Assembly: GCA_037783415.1 (NCBI GenBank)
Contig: JAZGTN010000192.1
Span: forward strand, 2,170,001-2,234,000
From: Leptasterias polaris
Taxonomy: Eukaryota; Echinodermata; Asteroidea; Forcipulatida; Asteriidae
Direction: 5' to 3'
Length of the DNA stretch: 64,000 nt
Shown: piece by piece, positions 22,412 through 33,104 of the stretch
Layout of the letters: each line of letters begins with the position of its first letter
Numbering within the stretch: the first letter of the stretch is position 1
Program-made: the position numbers and the translations under genes
Notes under the pieces: generated by a model
The model's input: the letters and a program-made list of their open reading frames with translations, nothing else
Told to the model about the DNA's origin: nothing
The model's database searches: none

Positions 22412-22490
22412 GGGGGGGGGGGGGGGCGGAGGAGGGGGGGGGGGGCGGAGGAGGAGGGGGGGCGGAGGAGGGGGGGCGGAGGAGGGGGGA
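22412..22490 (+). repeat. G-rich minisatellite (GGCGGAGGAGGGGG-like)
   Basis: Nearly pure G/A plus strand with repeated GGCGGAGGAGG blocks separated by long G runs, strongly strand-asymmetric and capable in principle of G-quadruplex formation. Poly-Gly and poly-Pro frames over it are artefacts. Confidence 0.9.
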
Positions 22491-22534
22491 GATTGCCCCT
22501 GAGGGTATGCTTTTTCTGACTGCAGGTTTATCCA

Positions 22535-22655
22535 CAGCACCTCGTAAATTCTTAGCCTACAAGGTGTTTTATAAATAAGTCTCATAATCTAAAAAGTATC
22601 TCTACGTATCCGTCAAAAAAATGAGTGGTTTGAGACGCCCGTCGGGGTGTGACAA
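22535..22655 (+). mobile_element. SINE B 3' fragment
   Basis: CACAGCACCTCGTAAATTCT, AGTCTCATAATC and GTTTGAGACGCCCGTCGGGG align with the last ~120 bases of the SINE at 5255-5636. The tRNA-like head is absent. Confidence 0.6.
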
Positions 22656-23384
22656 TCGTGCACTTTCACTTCAACTATGGATTAAATGTAGCAAATGTAA
22701 TCTCAGATGGTGTCACGGACTTGCCCTCTAGTTATTGTCCATGTACGTTCCTTGACAGTTTGTCAGTTAAAAAGTTGGGTAATAAATCATAAACTGGTGT
22801 GGTTCTGTCCATCAATGTTGAAAGACAGAACACATGACATTGGCTTGTCTCCCTTCTACCATCATGACAATCTGAAGCAGAAAATACATGTAGCTTCACA
22901 CTTGTACATGCCTAGGAGGCTAGTAGCTTTTAACCACAATACAGCTAATTGCCTCCATGCCCTTTTACAAACTCAAACGTCCTGAAAAAGGGTTTATCTT
23001 GTTCCTAATGATTGCTCATTTCCAGGGCTAGATATCTTGCTTGCTCTACTCCAAAGTTCAACGGATGTTTCTTGTGGTTCAATGATTTGATTTCTAAGTT
23101 TAACTAGTAAGGTGCGTGTAGGTCTGTTCACACCTCACATGTTTTGTCAGGTGCTCGTAATCCCCCGCTGAGGACATTGCATGTAAAGGGCGCTGTAAAG
23201 TGTGCCAACTCATCAAATAGCACCAGCCTATAGTCATGAATGTATGACCTCTTTTTAGATATTCATGCAGACTGTAGACCCATTTGCAGAGGAGTTGAAG
23301 AGCATGATTGTAAATGTGCGACCTGTTTCGGGGTCAAGTCGAGTCTGATGATAAAATCTCTGCCATTGATTTCATCATTTCATA

Positions 23385-23470
23385 ATAATAGTGATAATGA
23401 GCATTTGTGAGGCACTTTTAAACCAAGTACTAAAAGCACAATTTTTACCCCGATTCATGTGGCTTTCAAC
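23385..23470 (-). repeat. Possible LINE/SINE 3' tail, reverse
   Basis: ATAATAATAGTGATAATGAG followed by CATTTGTGAGGCAC is the reverse-strand form of a (ATT)n-terminated tail. Short and diverged. Confidence 0.35.
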
Positions 23471-23514
23471 ATTCCTGAAACTGTTTAACTCCTTAGGAGT
23501 ATGCATAACCGGCA

Positions 23515-23710
23515 ACTAGGCCCGGACGACTAGTGTGACTAGTGTCAAAGTCGCAACTTGATTGATATGTCCAGTCGCGACTACGGCTTTTTAACTACCC
23601 GATTAAATGGGCCGTCGCGACTTCTGAAAACGTAGTCGCCACTAGTGTTGAAATCGTGACTATTTGAAGCGCGACTAGTCGGGTAGTGAATTTATCTAGT
23701 CACCTAGGCC
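23515..23710. repeat. Block of repeated GACTAGT/GTCGC motifs
   Basis: Within about 190 bases, variants of GACTAGT, AGTCGCGACT and CTAGTC recur roughly ten times on both strands, for example GACTAGTGTGACTAGTGTC and GCGACTAGTCGGG. Flanks carry CTAGGCC and CCTAGGCC in near-inverted positions. CpG content is far above the surrounding DNA. It may be a decayed element with subterminal repeats; class unknown. Confidence 0.5.
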
Positions 23711-24130
23711 TACCGTCAACCAAGGGGATACACAGGTTGCTATCAATTATTTACATAAGCAATCTCTCAAAAATCGTGTGCACCTGAAATGGAGTTCAAA
23801 TATACATGATATCGGAGAAGCAGAGCCACATGCATTGCATAGTACAGTATTCATGGTATTGGCCGAAGTCAGAATGTAGTGATCAAGAGATGCAGTCTGC
23901 TGGAAGATCAAATGATTTGACAAAGGGGAACCATATGACTTATTTTTCCACCTGTACTCCAATTAATGATTAATGCATCCTCATTGTGCACAAATTATTT
24001 GGTTTAATTTATTTCATTTTAGCTTCCCAGCCTGCTCCCTTTTTGAGCCTGAATGCTTTTTTCTGGTTTTTTCTCTCTGTTTTTTTCTCATTAAAATTTC
24101 AGGAAAAAAAAGAAGAAAAACAAATCTATA

Positions 24131-24394
24131 CAGCAATCCTTCACCGATCTTGAACTCTTGGTGGCAGCAGATATGCCTCCATTACTGCGGTGTACCTGGG
24201 TGGTACTGCGCTGCCTAGCGACTGGTATAAGGTTTGGGCTACACGGCGATCATTTGATCAGTCGCGGGTTATTGGACTTTTACTTTGCAAATCGCTTAAA
24301 CCCGTCGCTAGGCAGCGTAGTACCACCCAGGTACCACCGCAATAATGGCGGTATCTGCTGCCACCAAGAGTTCAAGATCGGTGAAGGATTGCTG
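24131..24394. mobile_element. Fold-back DNA element with ~90-bp inverted arms
   Basis: 264 bp beginning CAGCAATCCTTCACCGATCT and ending AGATCGGTGAAGGATTGCTG. The arms stay complementary for about 90 bases with few mismatches around an ~80-base centre. TA dinucleotides flank both ends (24129-24130, 24395-24396), as for TA-targeting Tc1/mariner-like or pogo-like elements with CAG...CTG termini. No coding capacity. Frames at 23973-24218 and 24158-24430 arise from the arms. Confidence 0.75.
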
Positions 24395-24572
24395 TATATA
24401 ACATGTATAAGGGGGAAAAAGTTGGTCTGAATTTGTATTTATTTATTTTTGTTGTTGACAAATATAACTGAATTAGTATACCAGCAAAATTACTCTGATT
24501 GCCTGCATCGTGGAGGGTGAAATGAGCCTGCGGCTATCTTGGAAAAATTATTTTGGCGGCCAATTTGAAGAT

Positions 24573-24593
24573 GGGGGGGGGGGGGGGGGGGGG
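24573..24593 (+). repeat. poly-G tract
   Basis: Run of 21 G followed by ATGGGG. Confidence 0.9.
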
Positions 24594-25144
24594 ATGGGGC
24601 TCCTTGTCATCCCTTTTGTTTTTTAAGGCATGACGCCAAACATGTTTGTTTTTTATTGATATATATATATTTTTTATTATTATTTTTGGGGGGTGGAGGG
24701 TTTTTCGGTTTTTGCCTTATACATGTTATAGCTTACTGGTGTTGAAAACAGACAAAAAGCTATCTATCACTGTAACTAGTGGGCCTGAATATACCTATAT
24801 ATTCTATTTAAAGAGAATACAGTGACGAAGTGCTCAGTTTTAGATTTTGGGGTTGGTTGGTAGTTGGTGGTTGGGGGGGGGGAGAAGGGGGAAGAACTGA
24901 AATCACTCATCGTTGATAGGAAATCTTGTTACTAATGGCTCACTCATACTCAATAATGTTTGATTATTAATACATGATATTTCTTGAGATGTACTTAACA
25001 CGTACGTACATGTGAGTACGTATTGGCTGCTACACCAGGTTGTATCTCGTCTCCATGCAAGCACATAATTTCATAAGACAATATAAAGCTGCCTGTTTCT
25101 CCAATCACAAAGATACTCACCCGATCCTCCTCCCCCCCACCCCT

Positions 25145-25166
25145 CCCCCCCCCCCCCCCCCCCCCC
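25145..25166 (+). repeat. poly-C tract
   Basis: Run of about 22 C with shorter C runs before it. Confidence 0.9.
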
Positions 25167-25265
25167 AACCTGCCATCTAATTTGTTCCCTGTCACTTCAT
25201 GTCTGGGTCGCCTTATACCAAAGTGTTAAATTCATATTGATTATTTTTTATTTCTTTTTTCATAG

Positions 25266-25488
25266 GCTAGGGATGTCAGAGTGGATGGGTTTGTTAGAAT
25301 ACAGATGGTTGGTTTTCGCTTACAGTTCACTGACCATGTATTATGTGTGGATGAAGAGCATGTCTATTGCGTTCAGAGTAAATAAAGGCGGCGGTATTTC
25401 ATCGAAGATGAGTCGTCTAGCTAAGAAATGGAGGGAAGGAATGGCCTTCCACGGTAGATTTAACAGTCTAACTCAAGTCTGCATATAA
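25266..25488 (+). CDS. Candidate 3' exon with acceptor at 25265
   Basis: A strong acceptor (ATTTCTTTTTTCATAG) ends at 25265. Two frames are then open. Frame 2 runs 73 codons to TAA at 25486-25488 and contains a hydrophobic stretch (WLVFAYSSLTMYYVWMKSMS) and a basic C-terminal part (SRLAKKWREGMAFHGRF). Frame 1 (ARDVRVDGFVRIQMVGF...) stops at 25383-25385 after 39 codons and is the one a phase-0 donor such as exon A would select. No family recognised in either. A TTAA MITE starts 58 bases after the frame 2 stop. Confidence 0.3.
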
Positions 25489-25545
25489 ACAAAACGGTAA
25501 ACAGCAACTGAGATTTCACATGTACATGTAAGGTCTACACTTTAA

Positions 25546-25903
25546 AGGGAAGGTTCAGGTTTGGTAATCACTCTTCAAATAAATGGCATTGGTTAGAAGT
25601 ACAGCAGCTTTCAAAAGTATAAAGCATTTTGAGAAACATTCACTTCGAAGTAATGTTGTTGTGTAAAAAGATATCAGGTTTTATGCCCCCAAAAATAGAA
25701 TCTGAGAAACGCTTCTCAGATTGTGTATTCCTAAAGGGATTATTCTTCATGCATGGACATATTCGGTCCAGATTTTTGGCAGCATCTCAAAAACACGACC
25801 ACCTTTTGAAATGAAATTTTCACAGGCTAGTTATTGTATATCTTCATTTATTTTAGGATTAAAATAACTGAACAGTTCCAAAAACCAAAGGTATACTTTG
25901 CCT
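25546..25903 (+). mobile_element. Family C TTAA MITE
   Basis: 358 bp between TTAA at 25542-25545 and 25904-25907, with AGG...CCT ends (AGGGAAGGTTCAGGTTTGGT; ACCAAAGGTATACTTTGCCT). Relatives are the interrupted copy at 4972-5705 and the composite at 12913-13365. Non-coding. Confidence 0.8.
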
Positions 25904-25944
25904 TTAAAGCTACGTCATATTTTCTTTTTTAATATTACATTGAA

Positions 25945-26110
25945 TTCCCATCCCAGGCCTTAGTTAAACAGAGGTCATGGAGGCCATGGCCTCTGTGGCC
26001 CTTGTATTTGCCTTGGTGCCCCTTTAAAAGTTACCCCTAGACTTGAGGATTTTCCAATGGAAGTGCTGCCCTATCACCAAAAATAAAATGGCCTTGTTCT
26101 CTCAAACATG
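25945..26110 (-). repeat. Family I repeat, reverse copy
   Basis: The reverse strand reads AAGGCCATTTTATTTTTGGT, AGCACTTCCATTGGAAAAT and GGGGCACCAAGGCAAATAC, matching 4585-4705. Confidence 0.5.
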
Positions 26111-26890
26111 TCAAAGGTGACCATCCAGGCTTGCCATCCTCCTGTTTTCAACAAACAGACCTCATAACCAAATTTGTGATAATTGCATGAAATATGTGGT
26201 CAAATTTGGGAAAAACGTGAGAAGAGTGTGAGGTGTTCTTTCAAGGAAATTGCGTATTTTCATAATGTCCTTATTTCATTTTGGTAAATGACCGAGTGTT
26301 TGGGAAAAGTTGGGAAGAATCTCTTTGCATAAATTGTTAGGAGAAAAATCAACTGAAACAAACATTAGGGTTTCATTTAGAAATGTAGACACTACATATA
26401 TGTAAGCATTTGAAACATAAGAAAATGTCGTTCAGTACATGAACTTTTCCTTTGACATTTCTGGTAGGTGGCAGTTGGTCAAATCGAGCAGTCCATTTCG
26501 GGCTGCTATGGGCATTTTGGTACATGCCACTTGCATTTGTTATTTTCTCTTAAGGGTCAATCAACATTGAGCGCTGATATCTTCAATTTGAACAAAGTAT
26601 GAACCAAGCTTATGGGATGTTTCAAATTTTGTCAGTCTAAAATCTTTAATTGATTTACTTTCCCTTTTACCAGTCTAATCTGTTGATGCTGCCATCTATT
26701 CATTAATTGCCAAAAATCTCTACATTCTCCACCCCCTCCCCCAGTGTTAGACAGAGGGGTGTCTCCCTATCTGTTGGACTACCAATTTGTTAGCTGAGAC
26801 ACCCTTCTTCGTCGGTGGAGATGGACTCTTTGGTTAAGGGGCAGAGGTGTTGATTTGGCCCAAATTGTATACAGATAAATGCATAAGGAC

Positions 26891-27049
26891 CAGTTTCTAA
26901 TAGACCGTGCAAGTCTCGCCCGTATTCAAATATTTTTGGGACCACTTTGGTTCCCACGTGCATTACCTCACCGCGTGAAGGAAACATACTTGTGCACTTT
27001 AAATGGTCCCAATGTTCAAATACGTGCAAGACTTGCACAGTCTATACTG
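26891..27049. repeat. 159-bp imperfect inverted repeat
   Basis: The left arm (CAGTTTCTAATAGACCGTGC, AAGTCTCGCCCGTATTCAAA, TTGGGACCACTTTGG) is complementary to the right arm (GTGCACTTTAAATGGTCCCA, TTCAAATACGTGCAAGACTT, GCACAGTCTATACTG) around a short GC-containing loop. Likely a fold-back element. The frames at 26790-27154 cross it and are not independent evidence of a gene. Confidence 0.65.
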
Positions 27050-27639
27050 AATTTGGGAGGGCAGTTGACCCCCTCCTGCCCCTTGGTTGTACGTTTATGC
27101 CCTGTTTATCTTTCACTTACACCACAAATCTTTCTCAGGTTTCTTTGTAAGTGAGAAACTTAAATTTCAGAAAATTTGAACACCCTGTTCTCTTCCTCTC
27201 ATTGAACACAACCCGCAAAATCTTCACCCGCTCTCGTCGAGTGAATTTCAATAACATGTTGGTGAACACACGCATGTATGTTTCAACTTAAATACAATAA
27301 CCCAACAGACGACCAACCCACGTGTGATCATAGAAGCAGGTGGCCTTGATAAACAGAGCGTGCGATCTGGCAGTGTCGGTGAAGACATGAGAACAGTTTG
27401 AAAACGAAATCAATTTAACTCAGAGAGGGCAGGGGATGCTTGTAGAAAATCCAACGTTTTTGACCGTGGAGTATACAACAAATGGAACAAGATTTCTTGA
27501 CAATTAGGTTAAGTATTCAGGTGTGATCTTGGCGGCGGCAATGAAAACTAAAAACCCATGTTTCACGTTCTGGATCGTGTGGCCGTATTTCCACAACCCA
27601 TCAGGAAAAACCTTGAAGGAGAGCTTTGTCACAGGGAGA

Positions 27640-27960
27640 GAAAATATTGTTCACAAACATATTCCTTCTAGAAATTTACGTTCCAAATCCAAGTCCCTTG
27701 TCATTTCCACCCCTGTTACAAAATCACACGGAGCTAGGTCATTCCAAGTTGCTGCAGCTGAACTGTGGAATGGCTTACCCGAGTCTGTTAAGGAAGCAGT
27801 CATGGTTGGCCAATTCAAAAGTCGCCTCAAAACACATCTATTCACCGTCTATCATTAATTGTTATTTCCTAATTTTATTTGTATCTTGTTGTTTTCTTTT
27901 TCCTTTAAAGCGCATAGGGACTTAACAGTGATATGCGCTATATATTATTATTAATATTGT
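27640..27960 (+). mobile_element. 5'-truncated LINE (CR1/L2-like) 3' end
   Basis: The frame ending at 27858 contains GARSFQVAAAELWNGLPESV followed by KSRLKTHLF, the conserved extreme C-terminus of CR1/L2-type reverse transcriptases. The 3' sequence has AAAGCGCATAGGGACTTAAC and ATGCGCTATATATTATTATT, the same kind of tail as the SINE at 50195-50289. Everything 5' of the last ~70 codons is missing. The open frame's upstream ~40 codons (27523-27640) look unrelated. Confidence 0.75.
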
Positions 27961-28246
27961 CTGGATGGAGAAATTGTCGGATATAGAGAAAAATATTTTC
28001 TGACAAGGGCTCTCACTTTAAACAGCAACATAAATGAATAATAAAAAAAAAATGGGAATGCTGGTTTTGAATGAGAGATAAATTATGTCAGCCTGCAGTA
28101 TGATAATTTGTGGTAAATGCACATTATCTACACTGTTCACAGTCAAACCTCATACTGTCTGACCATTCACTGTCATCCAATGGGGTTTGGAACGAAAGAT
28201 ACACTATGTCAGACCGCAATTTGATATCATATGGTGAATGTATGTA

Positions 28247-29145
28247 CCGTAATTTCCTGCGGATAAGGCGCTCGGCGCATAAGGTGCAGGACCTCAAATT
28301 ACCAAAATAATATGCAAGGGTTAACAGATAGGGCGCACCGCCGCATAAGGCGCAATACATCTGTCATATTATACACTCTCGCCAAGTCGCATACTGCTTG
28401 TACATCAACACATACTGGGGTCATTGTGATGGTGTAAGCACACTTACCATAGCGCAAAGGGATCGTAATTTCATAATCACGAAGACAAGTAAAACATCAC
28501 TGCTATTTTTTCATTATTATTTTTTCCGTGTTCGTAAAAAAAATATATATATATATAACCATAGCTTTACAGTTTTCCGTTTTACACAACAAGCGCGCGC
28601 AGATAAACGTTTTCCCAACGTTTCCCAATGAATTTGCTGCTAGTCTTTGCTATCTCGCTTTTTTATATATATTACAATACATGCAAGAACCAACGGCGCT
28701 TTCTTAATAATGCTTTCACATTTGGAAAGTACGCCTTCTGTTGGCGAAATTCATGATAACATACAAAAACGACTTGTTTAATAAAGACTAATTAAGTACC
28801 TGTCATGTGATATAGCAGTGTACTGTGTGCAGCATTCATCGTCGCCCATTCGCGACGGTATTGTTATTATTGTGGGCAGCAGCATGGCCAGTGACTTCGC
28901 TCTTCGGTAAGTTTCTTCAAAAATGTGAACGGTGTAGGTTTTATTTTAGAAAAAATGTGACATGTAGAATTACCCTGGATGAAATAAAGGAACTATTTTG
29001 CAGTATAAATGTAAGATTTCACATTGTAATCATCACAATGAATTCAATCGAAATCAGATAAGGCGCACTGAAAGATAGGACGCAGTGACTTTTTTTTTCC
29101 CTTCGAAAGTCAGATAAGACGCGTCTTATCCGCAGGAAATTACGG
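28247..29145. mobile_element. TA-flanked 0.9-kb DNA transposon, non-autonomous
   Basis: Terminal inverted repeats of about 22 bases: CCGTAATTTCCTGCGGATAA at the left and TTATCCGCAGGAAATTACGG at the right, each bordered by TA (28245-28246, 29146-29147). Subterminal sequence repeats ATAAGGCGC/ATAGGGCGC several times on both sides (28264-28345, 29059-29120). The interior has no transposase motif; the frame at 28825-29061 has a hydrophobic start but no recognised domain. Termini and TA suggest a Tc1/mariner-pogo superfamily relative, by inference. Confidence 0.7.
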
Positions 29146-29149
29146 TACA

Positions 29150-30870
29150 TGCATGTACAAAGTAAGTTCTGTGCAACAATTGTGCCAAGGTACACAACCC
29201 GCTGCAGTTGACTGGTTGTTCAACTCGCTGGATAATGTAGAGCGGGCAGCTCTTTTGTAACAGACAAATCATAGCCAGTTTAGCTCTTTAAGCCATACCT
29301 AACTTTCTGCCTGAAAACAGTTGTTTAAAACCCTTTTTGTGCATTTTTTGCACATTTTGATGTATTTGTTGTACATGTTTTGAACCCTTTTCTAGAGATC
29401 GTGCTCTTGAGCACAGCCACTTTAGTATGCCCAAACTCTGCTGATTTTGCTGATTTTGTCACGTCTTCGTTCCAGTAAGAAGGCCTGCGGGGGAAACAGT
29501 AAATTTGATATATTTATGAAATTTCAGATAGTTTGTTACCTTTGGGATACATAGAACCATAGAACATTGTCTGTACATCACATAAAGTATGACCTTTGCA
29601 TATTCATGACCAATGACTGAGGTCATAGTTACAACATGAATGAGGTCATAGAGTCATAGGTTATGACCTATGACTGAGGTCATACATGTACATGTAGGTG
29701 TTGCTATGGGCATATTGATGAAGACCCTCTGTTTTTCATAATTAAATTTCAGCAGTTATCTTTCAGTCTGGAATGAAATGCCTGTTATTTTTACGCACAG
29801 ATCAGGATTGAAAAACAAGGCTCTTGGTACAGTCGATAATGCACCATTGATCGGTTGGTTTTTTGAAAGAGTAAATTCTCTTCTTTCCTCTAGTGTTCAT
29901 TTAACGAGGGTTGATAAGTTTAACCGGTTAGCCATAAAATCGTAAAACAAAATCCGTTTCAATATTGCCCTCACAGTTGAACGAAGCCGACAGTAAAATG
30001 AAGAAAAACCCCACTAGCAACGAAACGAAGCCCACAGTTAAAACAATAATTTTGTCAAATTAGAGACCTTACTTTTCTTGAAATTGTTAGCCTCAGATGC
30101 TATCTGGCTAGAATGATTGACATCCCTTTTGTTGTCATTTGCAAATCTGTGAATGTTTATATTTACACTCTTACGAATGTTACGACACCCTTTAAGGGGT
30201 GTGTGCTGATTGAAAAGTGAAATTTATGACGGTGATATATTTAATTTATCTATCTTTTATCCCTACCAGACACCAATTGCATGCACACTGCACAGGGGTG
30301 CATGATTCCTCCTTTATGCACTGCTTGACATTATGTACTTACCTTCCCTGATTGCGTTTTCCTCAAAAAATGGCTGATGTAGCACATGGGTTGAATGACC
30401 TCAGAGGTTTAGTACCTGGACTATTTTTTGAGTAAACATTAGCTGAAAGATCATATCACCACTGAAAAAGAGGGGGACCTTGTCAATAAATATTGAGCTG
30501 TGTTGCTCTTTAGTACACAGAAATTTATCCCCTCCCTTCCCCTGCATGTGATGATCATGTGGACTGACATCATTTGCATATAATCACCCAGTGGTTGGCC
30601 TTAATATTGTGTTTGCTTATGACTTTTGTGGTCTAACTGGGGGGGGGGGGTGTAATTGTGTTTACTTTCTTTGTTCAATCCCAAGGTATTCTTGTAAACT
30701 TGTAAGGAGAAGGTCAAATGAGGAGAAGGGTCCACTTTGCATAAAGCTGTTGAGCTTGAAAGCGTATAGGTACAGTGTCTTGTGATGAGAGGTTCCAAAA
30801 GTAACAAACAAAGTTTGTTATAAATTCCGCTATTAAGAAACACAGGCATGCCACTTCTCATCTAGGTCCA
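29150..30870. other. no recognisable gene
   Basis: Unique-looking sequence apart from the half-site cluster at 29590-29682 and a short G run at 30640. No exon with convincing borders seen. Confidence 0.4.
29590..29682. promoter_or_regulatory. Cluster of AGGTCA half-sites
   Basis: Five exact AGGTCA/TGACCT hexamers in 93 bases: 29590-29595, 29620-29625, 29643-29648, 29664-29669 and 29677-29682. The last two form TGACCT-7-AGGTCA, an everted arrangement. AGGTCA is the core half-site of many nuclear receptors; whether this acts as an enhancer is unknown, and part of it may be tandem duplication of a TGAGGTCATA unit. Confidence 0.3.
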
Positions 30871-30879
30871 GATCATGGC

Positions 30880-31095
30880 TAGACTGTGGAATTATGCGCT
30901 TATGGGACCCTTTAAAACACATAGTTCTATGGGCAGTAAGTGCATGATTCCGTGGCAAGCAGATTCATGAAAGTGGGCCCCAATCAGCAGGGCCTAGACT
31001 CATGGCTCTGCTTACTACATAATTGTATGCTGTTAGAGCTCTGTAAATGATTCTATGGGCAGAATGTCATGGTTAGCAGAGCCATGAACTGGCCC
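30880..31095. mobile_element. Eroded GGGCCC-type MITE pair
   Basis: 30978-31095 has inverted ends (GACTCATGGCTCTGCTTACT and TTAGCAGAGCCATGAACTGG). 30880-30982 ends in CAGATTCATGAAAGTGGGCC. Both carry TTCTATGGGCAG internally, so they are related short palindromic elements, smaller than the copies at 16.2-17.2 kb. Confidence 0.5.
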
Positions 31096-31403
31096 TGATT
31101 TACTATTGTGTCTTATTTTAATGCCATATTAAATAAAACATTGTGAAAAAAAGAAAGAAGAAGAAACTTCACAAAGTTTTATGTACTAGGCCGGTTTCCT
31201 CTATTTTTATAATGTTTTATTTTTTTTTAAAAGACTAATAGCGTGTCTGTAAACAGCTTCACTGCATTCTGTGCAATTCTGCACAACTCCAAATATCTGC
31301 GCTATCTGTGTAAGCAGAGAATACTTAGTTAATGTGAGGTATACACACAAGCACAAGCAACAAGTGCTGCCTAACATAAAATTCGCTTACAATTTATAGC
31401 CAG

Positions 31404-31596
31404 GGCCCAATTTCTTAAAGCTGTTTAGCAGAAAGTGTTGCTCAGCCAATGTTGCTGCTAAGCAAAAACTAGCAGGGAAGCAACCACAAACAATATGCAT
31501 TACATGGCATTTTGACTGGTAACCTGTTTCTTCTAAGCAACATTGCTCCATGCTAAGCAATCGTTTGTACTGAACAGCTTTATGAAATTGGGCTTT
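31404..31596 (+). mobile_element. Family F MITE, well-preserved copy
   Basis: Left end GGGCCCAATTTCTTAAAGCT and right end ACAGCTTTATGAAATTGGGC are clear inverted repeats. Interior GCTAAGCAAAAACTAGCAGG, TTTTGACTGGTAACCTGTTT. Best reference copy of the family in the window. Confidence 0.75.
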
Positions 31597-31672
31597 GGAC
31601 TTGGAGGGTTAGCAGTTGAACAGGTTTCTACAGCTCCATGTTTCAATCGCTCTTGTAAAGTGTGACTTAGCT

Positions 31673-31800
31673 GGGCCCAGTTCTTGCTTAACATAATGCA
31701 GGAACCAGTCACAAGCGTACACACTTCATGGTGTTTTGGCTGGTAACCATATAAGTTGATTTATTGCTTAGCAAGGTTGTGAGTGCTTTGCAGATCTACT
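31673..31800 (+). mobile_element. Family F MITE, partial
   Basis: GGGCCCAGTTCTTGCTTAAC, AGGAACCAGTCACAAGCGTA and TTTTGGCTGGTAACC match family F; about 60 bases are missing relative to the full copy 70 bases upstream. Confidence 0.5.
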
Positions 31801-31809
31801 AAATGAATA

Positions 31810-33100
31810 GCTTTTTTTATTTGTTTCAAAAGTCATTATGGTTTTGGTAAAAGTGCTTTTTGATGTAAGGTGAATTCTTTCCTGAAGCAATAGGTAAATC
31901 CTTGATCTCTTGGTTAATTTAATTTGCTCATTGAAATCAATAGCCTATCAGTGCCTTCCTTGACAATTGACAAGTGTGCTGCCGATCTGCATATTATTGC
32001 TTGAAGCTGAGATGTGAATTTTGTCACCTACCAGTACCACATTTATATCCTAGTGATTGGAAATTTCCTCCATCATGATGCATTCTCCATGGGACCTTGA
32101 AAACAGTGGTCTAGACAGGCCATGTGACTGTCCACAGCTGATCACATGGACAAAATGAACACAACTCACACCCCTGAACAAAATGGATCAATCCATCTCT
32201 TTCAACTTCAACTTTGAAACGTGCACCGTCGTGTTTAGCAAGTTCAGTAGTTTTGTTTTTATAAATTGACTACATATTCTCAAGAAGTGTGGAGATTTTG
32301 TATTGAGTGTATTTCTGTGGGTGGTTTGAATTTCTGGAAGATACCATTGTAATGAAGTAGGGTTGTCCTCTTCTGTATGAGACACAAATAAGGACATCAG
32401 CCAGCAGATAAAAGAGATCAGCTGGTCCATTCAAGCTGGGGTGAATGGCTGATACGCAGATTGGAGAGATTAGTTATGTGCACTTCAGAGCAAACTTTTG
32501 AATTTTGTGTCAAGCATCTCCATTGGGTGCCCTTGCCTGGATGCTCTTTATTCAGTTTCAGTGTGCTGCAAATGCAATCTCAAGAAGGTAAACACAGCTG
32601 GACTAGGATGTTGGATGGGACCTATCATTTCAAGACAATGTTTACAAGCTGAACATCAATGCCATTTGTCTCCTTTGACTTCGTGGATGTTTGAGTCTAC
32701 CACACAGTTATACTCTCTTTGGTACTGAACATGCCACACCCACTTCTGCTTGCTTAAAAGTCCTTCAAAATGTTGGCAAACTTCTTGGTCTGCTGTACTT
32801 TCTTTGGCAGAGTCTCTGAGTGCTGGCTTCATGGTTTATGAGAGAGTTGTGCTGGACCTGTTGTGCCTCTTTTCTTGTGAGCCTTGGATCTTTAAATTTT
32901 GGACAAGTTATCGTTTGGTGAACACATCTGCCATATTTTTCTGTGTCTCATCAAGCTCTCAATATTCTATCAAGTGACTGGAATTGATCTTGCTCATCAG
33001 TTATTTGTCTGCAACAAATTCTAGTTTGGGAATTTCATGTGGCCACAGATTTGACTAGTGAGCAAAACCTACGTTTAGACCTAAATTAAGCAGAGCGTCT
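31810..33100. other. no recognisable gene
   Basis: Several overlapping short open frames (32188-32977) on both strands, none with recognisable motifs or paired splice signals. Confidence 0.4.
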
Positions 33101-33104
33101 TGTT

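Noticed and set aside
22280..22585. Poly-Gly/poly-Pro open frames
   Set aside because: Product of the G-rich minisatellite; composition only.
28825..29061. Possible secreted peptide gene (hydrophobic N-terminus)
   Set aside because: Lies inside the TA-flanked transposon, with no cleavage-site-supported signal, no conserved Cys pattern and no transcript evidence.
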